From contig NZ_SOCE01000002.1 of NCBI RefSeq assembly GCF_004365175.1, positions 1 through 64,000 of the forward strand: DNA of 64,000 nucleotides, written 5' to 3'. This stretch comes from Kribbella voronezhensis (GTDB taxonomy: Bacteria; Actinomycetota; Actinomycetes; Propionibacteriales; Kribbellaceae). Shown one piece after another: positions 7,972-16,285 of the stretch. A model generated the notes under the pieces. That model did no database searches. It was not told the origin of the DNA and saw only the letters and a list, made by a program, of their open reading frames with translations. Every line of letters begins with the position of its first letter. The stretch's first letter is position 1. The translations under genes were made by a program, and so were the position numbers.

Positions 7972-9164
7972 CGCGTCACCCGCCGGAACGTGCCCTCGGT
8001 CGCCCACGGCGTTCCGGCCGTCGGATCGATCCGCATCCCGTCCGCCCAGACCAGCTCGTAGTCCAGCTCGTCATGCAGATGAGCGGCCGTCAGCTCCGCC
8101 AGCACCCGGCGCGCGGTGATCCAATCGCCGGCGTCGTCGACCACGTCGATGATCGAAACGCTCGACCGCCCGGCCAGGATCCGCTCGGCTTCCGCGCGGA
8201 GATCCTCCCGATCCGTCGCGGCCGCCGACTCCGGTGCGTCCGTCTCCGCCGACGGGCGAGGGGGCGCCATCCGCGCGGTGCCGGTACGACGTCCTGACTC
8301 GACCGCCTCCAGCATCGTCTCGGGGGAGAAGTCCGGTGCGGCGGCGTCGAAGAGCAACCCGTCCAGTACGCCGGCGAGCACCTCGGTCTCACTGCTCCGC
8401 GTGAAGGTCAGCCAGGTCTCGATCGGGAGCAGCCCGAGCGCACGCGTAGTACCGGCTCGTTCGACCAGTCGGCCCGCGGCGAGCTGCACCGCGTCGGCGT
8501 ACGCAGCCAGGGACATCCGCAGTTGCGTGCAGGCCCGGTGGAGTGTGGGCCAGCGCTCGAGGACGATCCGGTGCACCTTCTCGGCCTGCTCGATCAGCCG
8601 CTCGTTGCCCCAGGCGAGCTGCGCGTTCTCCCGCAGCTGGGCGGTCGTGCTGGTCGAGACGAGGATCGCCAGCTCGTTCCCGAGCAGCCGGAACACCTTC
8701 GTCAGGCGCTCGATCGACGCCTGCCCCTGCTCCTCGGTCGCGCGCGGATCGCTCACACTGTGCGCTTCGAGCGTGAGCAGCTGGTGCAGCTCGGCCTGCC
8801 CACCTTGCACGGACATCCGCTTGAGGAACATCAACATCACGTACGGCGCGAAGGCGGCGCGGTGACGCAGCTCGTTCGGCCGGTCGACCAGTTTGGTGAT
8901 CGCGCCGTACTGCCGGAGCACCTCGAAACGCCGGACGATCACGTCATGGGGATAGCCCCGGCAGGCCAGGGACGCCTGCTCCACGGTCAGCCCGTCGCTC
9001 CCGGCCTCGGCGAACGCGTCCAGGATCGCCTGGTCGACGTCCAGCAGGTCGGGATCCACGATCATCGCGCCGGCCTCGCGAGCGAGCACGGCGAACACCT
9101 GCCGATAGACGCGCAGTACGGCCGCTTCGGCCTCCGCGTCCAGCAAAGTCGCGTCCATCGTCAC
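7968..9164 (-). CDS. Kleisin-like protein (MukF/JetA-type candidate)
   Basis: A 398-aa, mostly helical protein. The N-terminal ~100 residues look like a winged helix (LTVEQASLACRGYPHDVIV, then RRFEVLRQYGAITKL). A long helical middle (residues ~130-260) follows, then an acidic linker, and a C-terminal winged-helix-like region (DVVDDAGDWITARRVLAEL) that ends in short strands. This N-wH / helical / C-wH order is what kleisins such as MukF, MksF and JetA show, the two ends clamping the ATPase heads. It is the first gene of a coupled three-gene operon. The ATPase partner is probably the SMC-like protein at 1455-4799, because both share an upstream GGTCGATAAAGTCC element. Confidence 0.55.
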   Translation of the reverse strand: MTMDATLLDAEAEAAVLRVYRQVFAVLAREAGAMIVDPDLLDVDQAILDAFAEAGSDGLTVEQASLACRGYPHDVIVRRFEVLRQYGAITKLVDRPNELRHRAAFAPYVMLMFLKRMSVQGGQAELHQLLTLEAHSVSDPRATEEQGQASIERLTKVFRLLGNELAILVSTSTTAQLRENAQLAWGNERLIEQAEKVHRIVLERWPTLHRACTQLRMSLAAYADAVQLAAGRLVERAGTTRALGLLPIETWLTFTRSSETEVLAGVLDGLLFDAAAPDFSPETMLEAVESGRRTGTARMAPPRPSAETDAPESAAATDREDLRAEAERILAGRSSVSIIDVVDDAGDWITARRVLAELTAAHLHDELDYELVWADGMRIDPTAGTPWATEGTFRRVTR

Positions 9165-9213
9165 TCCTCCCGTGCGGTCGGCGAGCCCGTCAACCAGGCC
9201 GATGACCAGACCC

Positions 9214-9227
9214 GGACTTTATCGACC
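9214..9227 (-). promoter_or_regulatory. Element shared with the SMC-like gene promoter (copy 2)
   Basis: GGTCGATAAAGTCC on the minus strand, 50-63 bases before the kleisin-like start codon, identical to the copy at 4876-4889. Flanking similarity continues as TCTG(G/A)TCA just downstream. Probably a common promoter core or regulator site. Confidence 0.55.
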
Positions 9228-9316
9228 CGGGCGGACAGATCGGAAACCGGCGCCCGGCCGCCTGTGGACAACTTCCACCCGGCCCAAAATCAGGTGACGC
9301 CACCGGAACCACTCTC

Positions 9317-9374
9317 TACTATCCGAAGCATGATGAGACTGCTCGGCTAGTGCGTCCTCAAACGCTCTAGCCGA
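9317..9374 (+). promoter_or_regulatory. Leaderless mini-ORF and hairpin upstream of the SpoU methyltransferase
   Basis: A -10-like TACTAT (9317-9322) stands seven bases before ATGATGAGACTGCTCGGCTAG (9330-9350), a six-residue ORF (MMRLLG). Its last bases form the left arm of an inverted repeat, TCGGCTAG (9343-9350) with CTAGCCGA (9367-9374). The methyltransferase starts at 9457. Leader peptide plus hairpin ahead of an rRNA methyltransferase recalls attenuation of antibiotic-resistance methylases, but this is inference. Confidence 0.4.
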
Positions 9375-9456
9375 CCCCAGCAGCGGTACCGGTGCGGACC
9401 ACCCTCGACGGGTCGTCCCCGGGCTGTCTGCTGTTCTCATTCACCGGAGTCACAGC

Positions 9457-10260
9457 ATGGCACCGTCACGTCTCGACGCCTTGCCGATCGGCGCTCAGCA
9501 CCCGCAGTACCGCGAGCTGCTCGCCGTCCGCAAGGATTCCGTTCCCGGCCGCATCCTGGTCGAGGGCACCTGGGAGCACAGTCAGCTCCTGACCACTCCC
9601 ACCGTCATCGACGCCTTCTTCTACTGCCCTGAAGCAGCCGAGGACGGCATCGCAGAACAAGTAGCGTCGCGGGCAGCTGAGGTCTTCCGGATCTCACCGA
9701 AGCTCTACGCGCGAGTCACCCGCAAGACCAGGTCGGACGGCCTGATCTCGATCGCCCGGCTCCCGGTCTGGCAACCGACGGACTTCCGCTTCGACGAATC
9801 GTCGCTGGTCCTGGTCGCGGACGGCGTCGAGTACGCCGGCAATCTCGGCACCCTGATTCGTACGGTCGACGCCGCCCGCGCCGATTGCCTCGTCCTCACC
9901 AGCCGACGGGCGCGACGCAGTCATCCCGGCGTGTACGCCGCCAGCCGCGGCCTCGTGCTGAGTACGCCGGTCCTCGAGTTCGACGACATCGGCGAGGCAG
10001 CCGCGTGGCTCCGAGCGCGCAGGGTCGACGTCCACCTGGCCGATCCGAGCGCGACGGGGAGCTACCGCGTACCGCAGTACAAGGGGAAGCCGACGGCGTT
10101 CGTGGTCGGGTCGGAGGGTGGTGGGTTGTCCAGGCATTGGCACGAGCAGGGCTTCGGGGCGGTGTCGATACCGATGCTCGGCCAGGCCGACTCCCTCAAT
10201 GTCGCGCTGTCCGCGGGCATCCTGCTCTTCGAGGCGCGGGCGCACAAGGACGGGTGGTGA
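9457..10260 (+). CDS. SpoU/TrmH-family RNA 2'-O-methyltransferase
   Basis: A 267-aa protein that should transfer a methyl group from S-adenosylmethionine to a ribose 2'-OH of rRNA or tRNA. The SPOUT knot motifs are present: motif 1 DGVEYAGNLGTLIRT (residues ~123-137, with the catalytic Asn-Leu-Gly-Thr-Ile-Arg), motif 2 VVGSEGGGLS (~215) and motif 3 IPMLGQADSLNVALSAGILL (~240). The N-terminal ~100 residues form the substrate-binding domain seen in 23S rRNA enzymes such as RlmB or TsnR. The exact target nucleotide cannot be read. TsnR-like thiostrepton resistance is possible. A possible leader ORF and hairpin lie upstream. Confidence 0.85.
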   Translation: MAPSRLDALPIGAQHPQYRELLAVRKDSVPGRILVEGTWEHSQLLTTPTVIDAFFYCPEAAEDGIAEQVASRAAEVFRISPKLYARVTRKTRSDGLISIARLPVWQPTDFRFDESSLVLVADGVEYAGNLGTLIRTVDAARADCLVLTSRRARRSHPGVYAASRGLVLSTPVLEFDDIGEAAAWLRARRVDVHLADPSATGSYRVPQYKGKPTAFVVGSEGGGLSRHWHEQGFGAVSIPMLGQADSLNVALSAGILLFEARAHKDGW

Positions 10261-10344
10261 TGCTGGCCCTGGCCCTTCCGTCGCAGCCCGGCACGGTCTG
10301 AACTGGAGACGGCGGTGTTGCAGCACAGGCGAAGGGGGCAGCTA

Positions 10345-10995
10345 GTGAGATTCGCCGATCGGGTGGACGCGGGACGAAGGCTCGCCTCGGCTCTGCGGCG
10401 CCGGGTGCCGGACGATGCGGTGGTGCTCGGTCTGCCGCGGGGTGGCGTTCCGGTCGCCGCAGTCGTGGCCGAGCGGCTTGACCTGCCGCTCGACGTGCTG
10501 GTCGTACGGAAGCTCGGGCTGCCTGGGCAGCCCGAGCTCGCGCTCGGCGCGGTGGGTGAGGACGGTGTCCTAGTGATGAACGATGCCCTGGTGGCCTCGT
10601 CCGGGGTGAGTCAGGAGGCACTGGCAGCCGTTGCACGGCGGGAGCGCGCCGTGGTCGAGCAGCGAGCCGGGCGGCTTCGACTGACCGAAGCGGCGATCGA
10701 TATCCGCGAACGGACAGTGGTGCTGGTGGATGACGGCGTGGCGACCGGCTCGACGATGCAGGCAGCCTGCCAGGTCGCTCGTGCCAGGGGAGCGGCGGCG
10801 ATCGTCGTTGCGGTACCGGTGGGGGCAGCGGCTGCGCTGAAGCGCCTGCGATCCGTCGCGGACGAGGTGATCTGCCTGATGAAGCCGAAGAGCTTCATCG
10901 GAGTGGGGCAGTGGTACCGCGACTTCGGTCAGACGAGTGAGGCGGAGGTGATCGCTCTGCTCGCTGGTACGACGACGCAGCAAGGCGACTCATGA
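10345..10995 (+). CDS. Phosphoribosyltransferase family protein
   Basis: A 216-aa type I phosphoribosyltransferase fold. The GTG at 10345 follows AGGGGG with good spacing; an upstream GTG at 10315 would add ten residues. Signature elements are LGLPRGGVPVA near the N-terminus, VVRKLGLPGQPELALGA, and the PRPP-binding loop VVLVDDGVATGSTM. Proteins of this type are common in actinobacteria, often near alpha/beta hydrolases, and their base substrate is mostly unknown. It follows the SpoU gene by 84 bases and may be cotranscribed. Confidence 0.8.
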   Translation: MRFADRVDAGRRLASALRRRVPDDAVVLGLPRGGVPVAAVVAERLDLPLDVLVVRKLGLPGQPELALGAVGEDGVLVMNDALVASSGVSQEALAAVARRERAVVEQRAGRLRLTEAAIDIRERTVVLVDDGVATGSTMQAACQVARARGAAAIVVAVPVGAAAALKRLRSVADEVICLMKPKSFIGVGQWYRDFGQTSEAEVIALLAGTTTQQGDS

Positions 10996-11009
10996 GCCGG
11001 GAGACTTCA

Positions 11010-11051
11010 CCTTCGCCGGCGAAGGTCGGTCCCGCCACCTGACCTGGCGGG
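11010..11051 (+). terminator. Palindrome and hairpin after the phosphoribosyltransferase gene
   Basis: CCTTCGCCGGCGAAGG (11010-11025) is a perfect palindrome 15 bases after the stop codon. It is followed by CCCGCCA / TGGCGGG (11031-11051, 7-base loop). Together they look like a terminator without a clear U-run, or like the structured leader of the next gene. Confidence 0.4.
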
Positions 11052-11086
11052 CGCGGGTGTTCCACCGCCCGGCAGAATGGTGTCCT

Positions 11087-12067
11087 GTGAACGACTTCGA
11101 ACCGGGTGAGGTAGTCGCCCCCAGCGACCCGCGGATCGTCCTCGAGGGGCAGTGGGCGCAGCAGCCCGGGCTCGCGATCACGGTCAATTCCGGGTCGCGG
11201 ATCAGCTTCTCCTTCGCCGGCGAGCGGGTCCAGTTGCTCTTCGACACCGATGGTCTGACCGTCGCTCCCCATCTGTGGATCTCAGTCGACGACTCCGAGC
11301 CGGAGCTGCACCTGATCGAGCGGCCGGTGATCGTGCTGACCGCCGAGACCGGGCGGCACACGGTCGAGGTCGTGGTGAAGGACGTCAACGAGTTCGTCAA
11401 TCGCTGGAATCCGCCGTTCGACTGCGCGGTCGTGTTCGCCGGCCTGGTGCTCGACGTCAACAGCCGGCTGCGGCTGGTCGGTCGCCCGGCCGGACCGCGG
11501 CTGGAGTTCTACGGCGACTCGATCACTCAGGGCGTCCGTGCGCTCAGTACCGATCCGGAGTCCGCCGGCGCCGACGGCAGCAAGTCGTACGCGTATCTGA
11601 CCGCGCGGGCGTTCGGCGCAACGGCGTACCAGGTCGGTTTCGGCAGCCAGGGCATCGCTCGCGTCGGCAACGGCGAGGTGCCGAACGGGCTGGAGTCCTT
11701 CGGCTGGAACTTCGCGGGCTCGCCGGCCGAGCGGATCGAGCAGCCGCAGGTGGTCGTGCTCAACCTGGGCGTGAACGACGAGACGCTGACGCCCGAGCAG
11801 TACGGCGAATACCTCGCCCGCGTGCGCTCGACGTACGGGTCGGCCAAACTCGTTGCCCTCAGCCCCTTCAGTGGCAAGCACGCGGACGCGATCGAGACCG
11901 CGGTGAAGCTGACCGGCGACGACGACATCGTCTACGTCGGCACCGACGGCTGGATCACTCCGGACGACTGCACCGACGGACTGCATCCTTCCGTCGCCGG
12001 ACACGCCAAACTCGCTGCCCGCCTGATCGAGGCACTGGAAACCCATACGGACCTGACGCGACGCTGA
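11087..12067 (+). CDS. SGNH/GDSL hydrolase with N-terminal beta-sandwich (CE2/CE3-like esterase)
   Basis: A protein of 326 aa from the GTG at 11087 (336 aa from GTG 11057; neither start has a strong RBS). The N-terminal ~125 residues are strand-rich (SRISFSFAGERVQLLF) and resemble the jelly-roll of family 2 acetyl-esterases. The C-terminal part has the SGNH blocks: FYGDSITQG (block I, catalytic Ser), a central Gly block, NLGVNDE (block III) and DGLHPS (block V, catalytic Asp and His). The likely role is deacetylation of plant-type polysaccharide or a related ester. No signal peptide is evident, so it may act in the cytoplasm or leave by another route. Confidence 0.75.
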   Translation: MNDFEPGEVVAPSDPRIVLEGQWAQQPGLAITVNSGSRISFSFAGERVQLLFDTDGLTVAPHLWISVDDSEPELHLIERPVIVLTAETGRHTVEVVVKDVNEFVNRWNPPFDCAVVFAGLVLDVNSRLRLVGRPAGPRLEFYGDSITQGVRALSTDPESAGADGSKSYAYLTARAFGATAYQVGFGSQGIARVGNGEVPNGLESFGWNFAGSPAERIEQPQVVVLNLGVNDETLTPEQYGEYLARVRSTYGSAKLVALSPFSGKHADAIETAVKLTGDDDIVYVGTDGWITPDDCTDGLHPSVAGHAKLAARLIEALETHTDLTRR

Positions 12068-12084
12068 CCCGAGCGTTCGTCGAC

Positions 12085-13329
12085 TCACAGACCGAGGAGG
12101 TCGCGGGGATCGGCGGCGCCCGGGCCGCGGAGTACCCAGTCGTTGAACTGCTCGCCGAACAGATACCAAAGGCCGTCCGCCCCCAGCCGGAGTTGCCTCC
12201 GGTCGGCTGTCACCCGGTTGCCTTCCACGACCGCGTTCGCGCCCAGCGCCTCGCGACCCTCCGCTATCGCGGCCGGATCGATCGCGTCCTCCGAACCAGC
12301 CGAAGGCGTCGACTCGGCGACAGCGAAACCGCCGGCTCCGCCTTCGCGCCAAGCGATCGCCCAACTGGTCAGCACCCGAGCCGGTACGCCGGCGCGATGG
12401 GCGAGATCCGCAAGCCCCGCCGTCCCCAGCAAACCGGCGGCCCGGCGCGCCAGATCCTCCTCCCGGCTCAGCCCGAACCCGCCGTCTCCGTCCCCCGACG
12501 CAAGCTCCCAAGCCCGCCGAGCGGCATCGGTCGCCAGCATCACCAGTTCGTGCGCGTCGATTCCCGACTGCCGCGGCGGCTCCAGCATCAGCACGGCAGA
12601 CGGCACCCCCGGTTGCGCCAGTGGCTTCGGCGGCAACGGCACTGGACCGAGCGCCTTCGCGAACGCAGCCCTGGCCGGTACGCCGACAGGCCGGCGTTTC
12701 ACCGCAAGCTGCTCGCCTCCGGCAGACCGGCGCTCCCGCAGAGCCGCCATCAGCTCGTCCCGCTTGCGTCCGCGCAGCAGCAACAAGACGAACGGATCCT
12801 CGTCGAGAGCGTCAGCGATCAAGAAGCAGACGGCCGCCGAATGCTTGCACGGCACGGCGAAATCGGGGCAGTTGCAGGCGGTCTTCACCTCACCCGCGTC
12901 CGGCAGCAACTCCAGCCCCGCTGCCTGCGCATCGTCCACGACCTCGGGCGGCAACTCGCCATCGAGCAACGCCGCGACCCGGCCGATCTGCGCGGACACC
13001 ACGTCCAGCACCGCTTCCCACTCGTCGTCGGTGAACGCCCGAATCCGCACGTTCACCTCGTACGGCGTGGGGCGGCTGCCCTGGACCGTCGCGCTCACCA
13101 CACCTGGATCCACCGTCAACTCGAGCACGCTGCCGCGGCGCGCATAGGACCGGCCGCGACTCAAGCGACCTGGGTCCAGCCGGGCGCGATGCACGAGCGC
13201 GTCCACCCAGGCCTTGCCCCACCAGGTCAGCCCGAACGGCCGGCGGCTGCCGGGACCTTTGGCGGCGGGGAGCCCCGCGTTCTCCTCCGAAGAACGGCGC
13301 CAGCCCTGCCACGGCGTACGGTCGTTCAT
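12085..13329 (-). CDS. SWIM zinc-finger protein paired with SNF2 helicase
   Basis: A 414-aa protein starting at MNDRTPWQGWRR. The ATG overlaps the stop of the SNF2 gene (GCATGAAC), so the two are translationally coupled. The SWIM zinc finger is plain: CNCPDFAVPCKH (C-x-C-x(n)-C-x-H), followed by SAAVCFLIADALDEDPF. SWIM domains bind DNA or protein, and this pairing with an SNF2 ATPase recurs in actinobacteria. The N-terminal part (WWGKAWVDALVHRARL-like) is typical of the family. Role presumed in DNA remodelling or repair, not established. Confidence 0.85.
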   Translation of the reverse strand: MNDRTPWQGWRRSSEENAGLPAAKGPGSRRPFGLTWWGKAWVDALVHRARLDPGRLSRGRSYARRGSVLELTVDPGVVSATVQGSRPTPYEVNVRIRAFTDDEWEAVLDVVSAQIGRVAALLDGELPPEVVDDAQAAGLELLPDAGEVKTACNCPDFAVPCKHSAAVCFLIADALDEDPFVLLLLRGRKRDELMAALRERRSAGGEQLAVKRRPVGVPARAAFAKALGPVPLPPKPLAQPGVPSAVLMLEPPRQSGIDAHELVMLATDAARRAWELASGDGDGGFGLSREEDLARRAAGLLGTAGLADLAHRAGVPARVLTSWAIAWREGGAGGFAVAESTPSAGSEDAIDPAAIAEGREALGANAVVEGNRVTADRRQLRLGADGLWYLFGEQFNDWVLRGPGAADPRDLLGL

Positions 13330-16139
13330 GCCGTTTTCCCAACAGCAGAAGGGTTGTAGGCGCTGGCCGCACCTGACTTGGCCGGTGTCGTCGACAGCTC
13401 GACCAACTCGGTCAGCTCGGTGTCGGACAGCTCGCTCAGCCACGCCTCGCCCGAACCGACCACCGCGTCGGCGAGGTCACGCTTGGCCGCGATGACCGTG
13501 GAGATGCGGTCCTCGAGGGTGTTCTCGGTGATGAGCCGGTGCACCTGGACCGGCCGGTCCTGCCCGATCCGGTAGGCACGGTCGGTCGCCTGGTCCTCGA
13601 CGGCCGGGTTCCACCAGCGGTCGTAGTGCACGACGTGGGTCGCCTTGGTCAGAGTCAGCCCGACGCCGCCGGCCTTCAGTGACAACAGGAACACCTGCGC
13701 CTCGCCCGCCTGGAACTGCTCGACCAGTTGCTCGCGCTTCCGCACCCCGATTCCGCCGTGCAGGAAGAGCGTCCGGACCTGCCGGGCCGCCAGGTGCGCC
13801 TCGATCAGCCGGCACATCTCGACGTACTGGCTGAAGATCAGCACCGACTCGCCCTCGGCCAGGATCACGTCGAGCAATTCGTCGAGCGCGGCGAGCTTGC
13901 CGGACCGGCGGGGGAGTGGACCGGGCTCGTGCAGGAACTGCGCCGGATGGTTGCAGACCTGCTTGAGCTGGGTGAGCAGACTCAGCACCAGCCCACGGCG
14001 CGCGATCCCCTCGGCCTCCTCGATCTTGGCGAGCGTCTCCTTCGCGACGGCCTGGTAGAGCGTGGCCTGCTCGGCGGTCAACGGGACCACGACGTCGTGC
14101 TCGGTCTTCGGCGGCAACTCGGGCGCGATCCCGGGATCGGTCTTCTTCCGGCGCAACAGGAACGGCCGGGTGACCCGCGCGAGCCGGGCGGTCGCCTCCT
14201 CGTCGTGGTACCGCTCGACCGGTACGGCGATGTCGTGGCGGAACCGGTCCAGGGTGCCGAGCAGCCCCGGCGCGGCCCAGTCGAGGATGGACCACAGCTC
14301 GGACAACCGGTTCTCCACCGGTGTCCCGGTCAGCGCGAGTCTGGTTGCCGCAGGCAACGTCCGGAGTGCGCGAGCCGTTCTGGACAAGGGGTTCTTGGCA
14401 TGCTGGGCCTCGTCGGCGACCGCGAGTCCCCAGAAGATCTCGCCGAGCACCCGGTGATCCTGCCGCACCACGCCGTACGTCGTGAGCACCACTTCGTCGG
14501 CGGCCAGGTCGCTGAGGTTGCGCCCGGCGCCGTGGTACCGCCGTGTGGGCACCTCAGGCGCGAACTTCCCCAGCTCGCGTTCCCACGTCCCCAGCAGCGT
14601 CGACGGGCAGACCACGAGCGTCGGTCCGCGTCCGCGCCTGCTCAGCTGGAGATGCAGTGCGATCACCTGGATCGTCTTGCCGAGACCCATGTCATCCGCG
14701 AGGCATCCGCCGAAGCCGAGGTCGGCCAGGTGCGCCATCCACGCGACACCCCGCTTCTGGTAGTCGCGCAGGGTCGCTCGCAAACCGATCGGCTCGTCCA
14801 CCGGTTCCGGCTCGCGAGCGGTCCGGAGTCTGTCGACCATCGTCCGCAGCGAACCGTTGGCGTCGAACGCGACCAGTTCGCCGTCGACCTCGATCGTCCC
14901 TGTCAACGCTGCCGCGAGCGCCTCCGCTCCGGTCAGCTTCCGCGATCCACCGCGCCGCAGCTTCCGGGCGAGCTCCTGGTCGATGCGCACCCATCGCCCG
15001 CGCATCCGGATCATCGGCCGCTTCGCCTCGGCCAACGCGGCGACCTCGGCCTCGGTCAGCTCCTGCCCGTCCAACGTGGGCCGCCACTTGAACGCCAGCA
15101 GATCGTTGAGGCTGAAGTCCGGACCCGTCACCGCACCCGGCGTCGGAGTGGCAACGGCGCCACGGACCGCGAGCTCACCAGCGAACAGTTCGGCCGGCCA
15201 CAACACCTCGATCCCGGCGCCGTCCAAGGCCGCGCTGTCGCTCGCCAGCTCGTCCAGCGCCTCGTCGTCGATCCCGACGGACTCGGGCGCCGCATCTTTC
15301 AAGGCCGCTCCGAGCGGCGGCCAAACGCGCGCCCCACGCCGCAACGCCAACAGCAGATCGGTTTCCGCTCGCTCCCCAAGAGCAGCCAGTACTGCGGCCG
15401 GCGCGTTCCACACGTCGGCCACATCCACCAGCAAGCTTGGATCCACACCACTTCGCAACTGCAGAACGGCTGTGAACTCGGCGTCGTCCTCAGGCGGCTC
15501 GATGCGCAGCACCAGCCGAGCGCCGGCCTCCTCACTCAACGCCGTCTCGTCGAGCCACTCGGTCGGCCCGGTGATCTCCAGCGGCTCGACCGCCGCGAAC
15601 GGCCGGGCACCTTCCCGCACGGAGACGCCTGCTGCCGGAGTACGGACCAGCGCGTCCGCCAATGCATCCCAGAACGCGCGAACCAACTGCTCAGGATCCG
15701 CCAGCCGCAACGGCCGCGACCCTTCCACCGGTACTGCGTACGCCTCGGCGGGCATCGACGCGGCAAGGTTCTTCAGCCAGCCACGATCGGCCGGATCCAG
15801 CGGCCCGACCCGCCACGCACCGATCCCGGTCGTCCCCTTGTCCGGCACCAACCGCCCGCGCGCGACCAGTCCGATCCCCGCCAGCGCGGCCGCCCGCCAA
15901 GCGCGATGCCCGGCCGAATCCCCGTCACCGGCAGGCCGCGTCAGGAACTCCAGCGCCTCCTGGACCGAGAGCAGCCGAGCCGCCACCTTCACCCGCCGCG
16001 GCCGGTCCCCGCGCAGCTGAACCACCTCCACCTGCCCGTCCGCCTGCAGTCCGGCTGAGGCCAAGTCCCCATACGCAGCCAACCGCCCCACCCGAGGCGG
16101 TTCCCCCGCAAGAAACACAAGCTCGACCACCCACCGCAC
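13326..16139 (-). CDS. SNF2-family DNA helicase/translocase
   Basis: A 937-aa protein from the GTG at 16139, which has GGGAGTGGG upstream; the frame is open to 16283 but that stretch has no family character. The N-terminal ~450 residues are the SNF2-associated bacterial domain. The ATPase core follows with motif I DDMGLGKTIQVIALHL, motif II VADEAQHAKN (DEAQ box), motif III LALTGTPVENRLSELWSILD, and C-terminal motifs V/VI (ATHVVHYDRWWNPAVEDQAT, then DRAYRIGQ). SNF2 proteins translocate on double-stranded DNA. The coupled SWIM protein downstream is its likely partner. Confidence 0.93.
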   Translation of the reverse strand: MRWVVELVFLAGEPPRVGRLAAYGDLASAGLQADGQVEVVQLRGDRPRRVKVAARLLSVQEALEFLTRPAGDGDSAGHRAWRAAALAGIGLVARGRLVPDKGTTGIGAWRVGPLDPADRGWLKNLAASMPAEAYAVPVEGSRPLRLADPEQLVRAFWDALADALVRTPAAGVSVREGARPFAAVEPLEITGPTEWLDETALSEEAGARLVLRIEPPEDDAEFTAVLQLRSGVDPSLLVDVADVWNAPAAVLAALGERAETDLLLALRRGARVWPPLGAALKDAAPESVGIDDEALDELASDSAALDGAGIEVLWPAELFAGELAVRGAVATPTPGAVTGPDFSLNDLLAFKWRPTLDGQELTEAEVAALAEAKRPMIRMRGRWVRIDQELARKLRRGGSRKLTGAEALAAALTGTIEVDGELVAFDANGSLRTMVDRLRTAREPEPVDEPIGLRATLRDYQKRGVAWMAHLADLGFGGCLADDMGLGKTIQVIALHLQLSRRGRGPTLVVCPSTLLGTWERELGKFAPEVPTRRYHGAGRNLSDLAADEVVLTTYGVVRQDHRVLGEIFWGLAVADEAQHAKNPLSRTARALRTLPAATRLALTGTPVENRLSELWSILDWAAPGLLGTLDRFRHDIAVPVERYHDEEATARLARVTRPFLLRRKKTDPGIAPELPPKTEHDVVVPLTAEQATLYQAVAKETLAKIEEAEGIARRGLVLSLLTQLKQVCNHPAQFLHEPGPLPRRSGKLAALDELLDVILAEGESVLIFSQYVEMCRLIEAHLAARQVRTLFLHGGIGVRKREQLVEQFQAGEAQVFLLSLKAGGVGLTLTKATHVVHYDRWWNPAVEDQATDRAYRIGQDRPVQVHRLITENTLEDRISTVIAAKRDLADAVVGSGEAWLSELSDTELTELVELSTTPAKSGAASAYNPSAVGKTA

Positions 16140-16285
16140 AGTACCCACTCCCACCGACAGCTTGCTCGGCTTCGTCCACAGGCCCCACGCCGCCCGTCCT
16201 GTCCGCCGATCGGCTTGACCCGAACCAAGGTTGAGGTTGCAGGGTTTCAGGGAACGGCAACCGGAACGATGAGGAGTGGACACAG

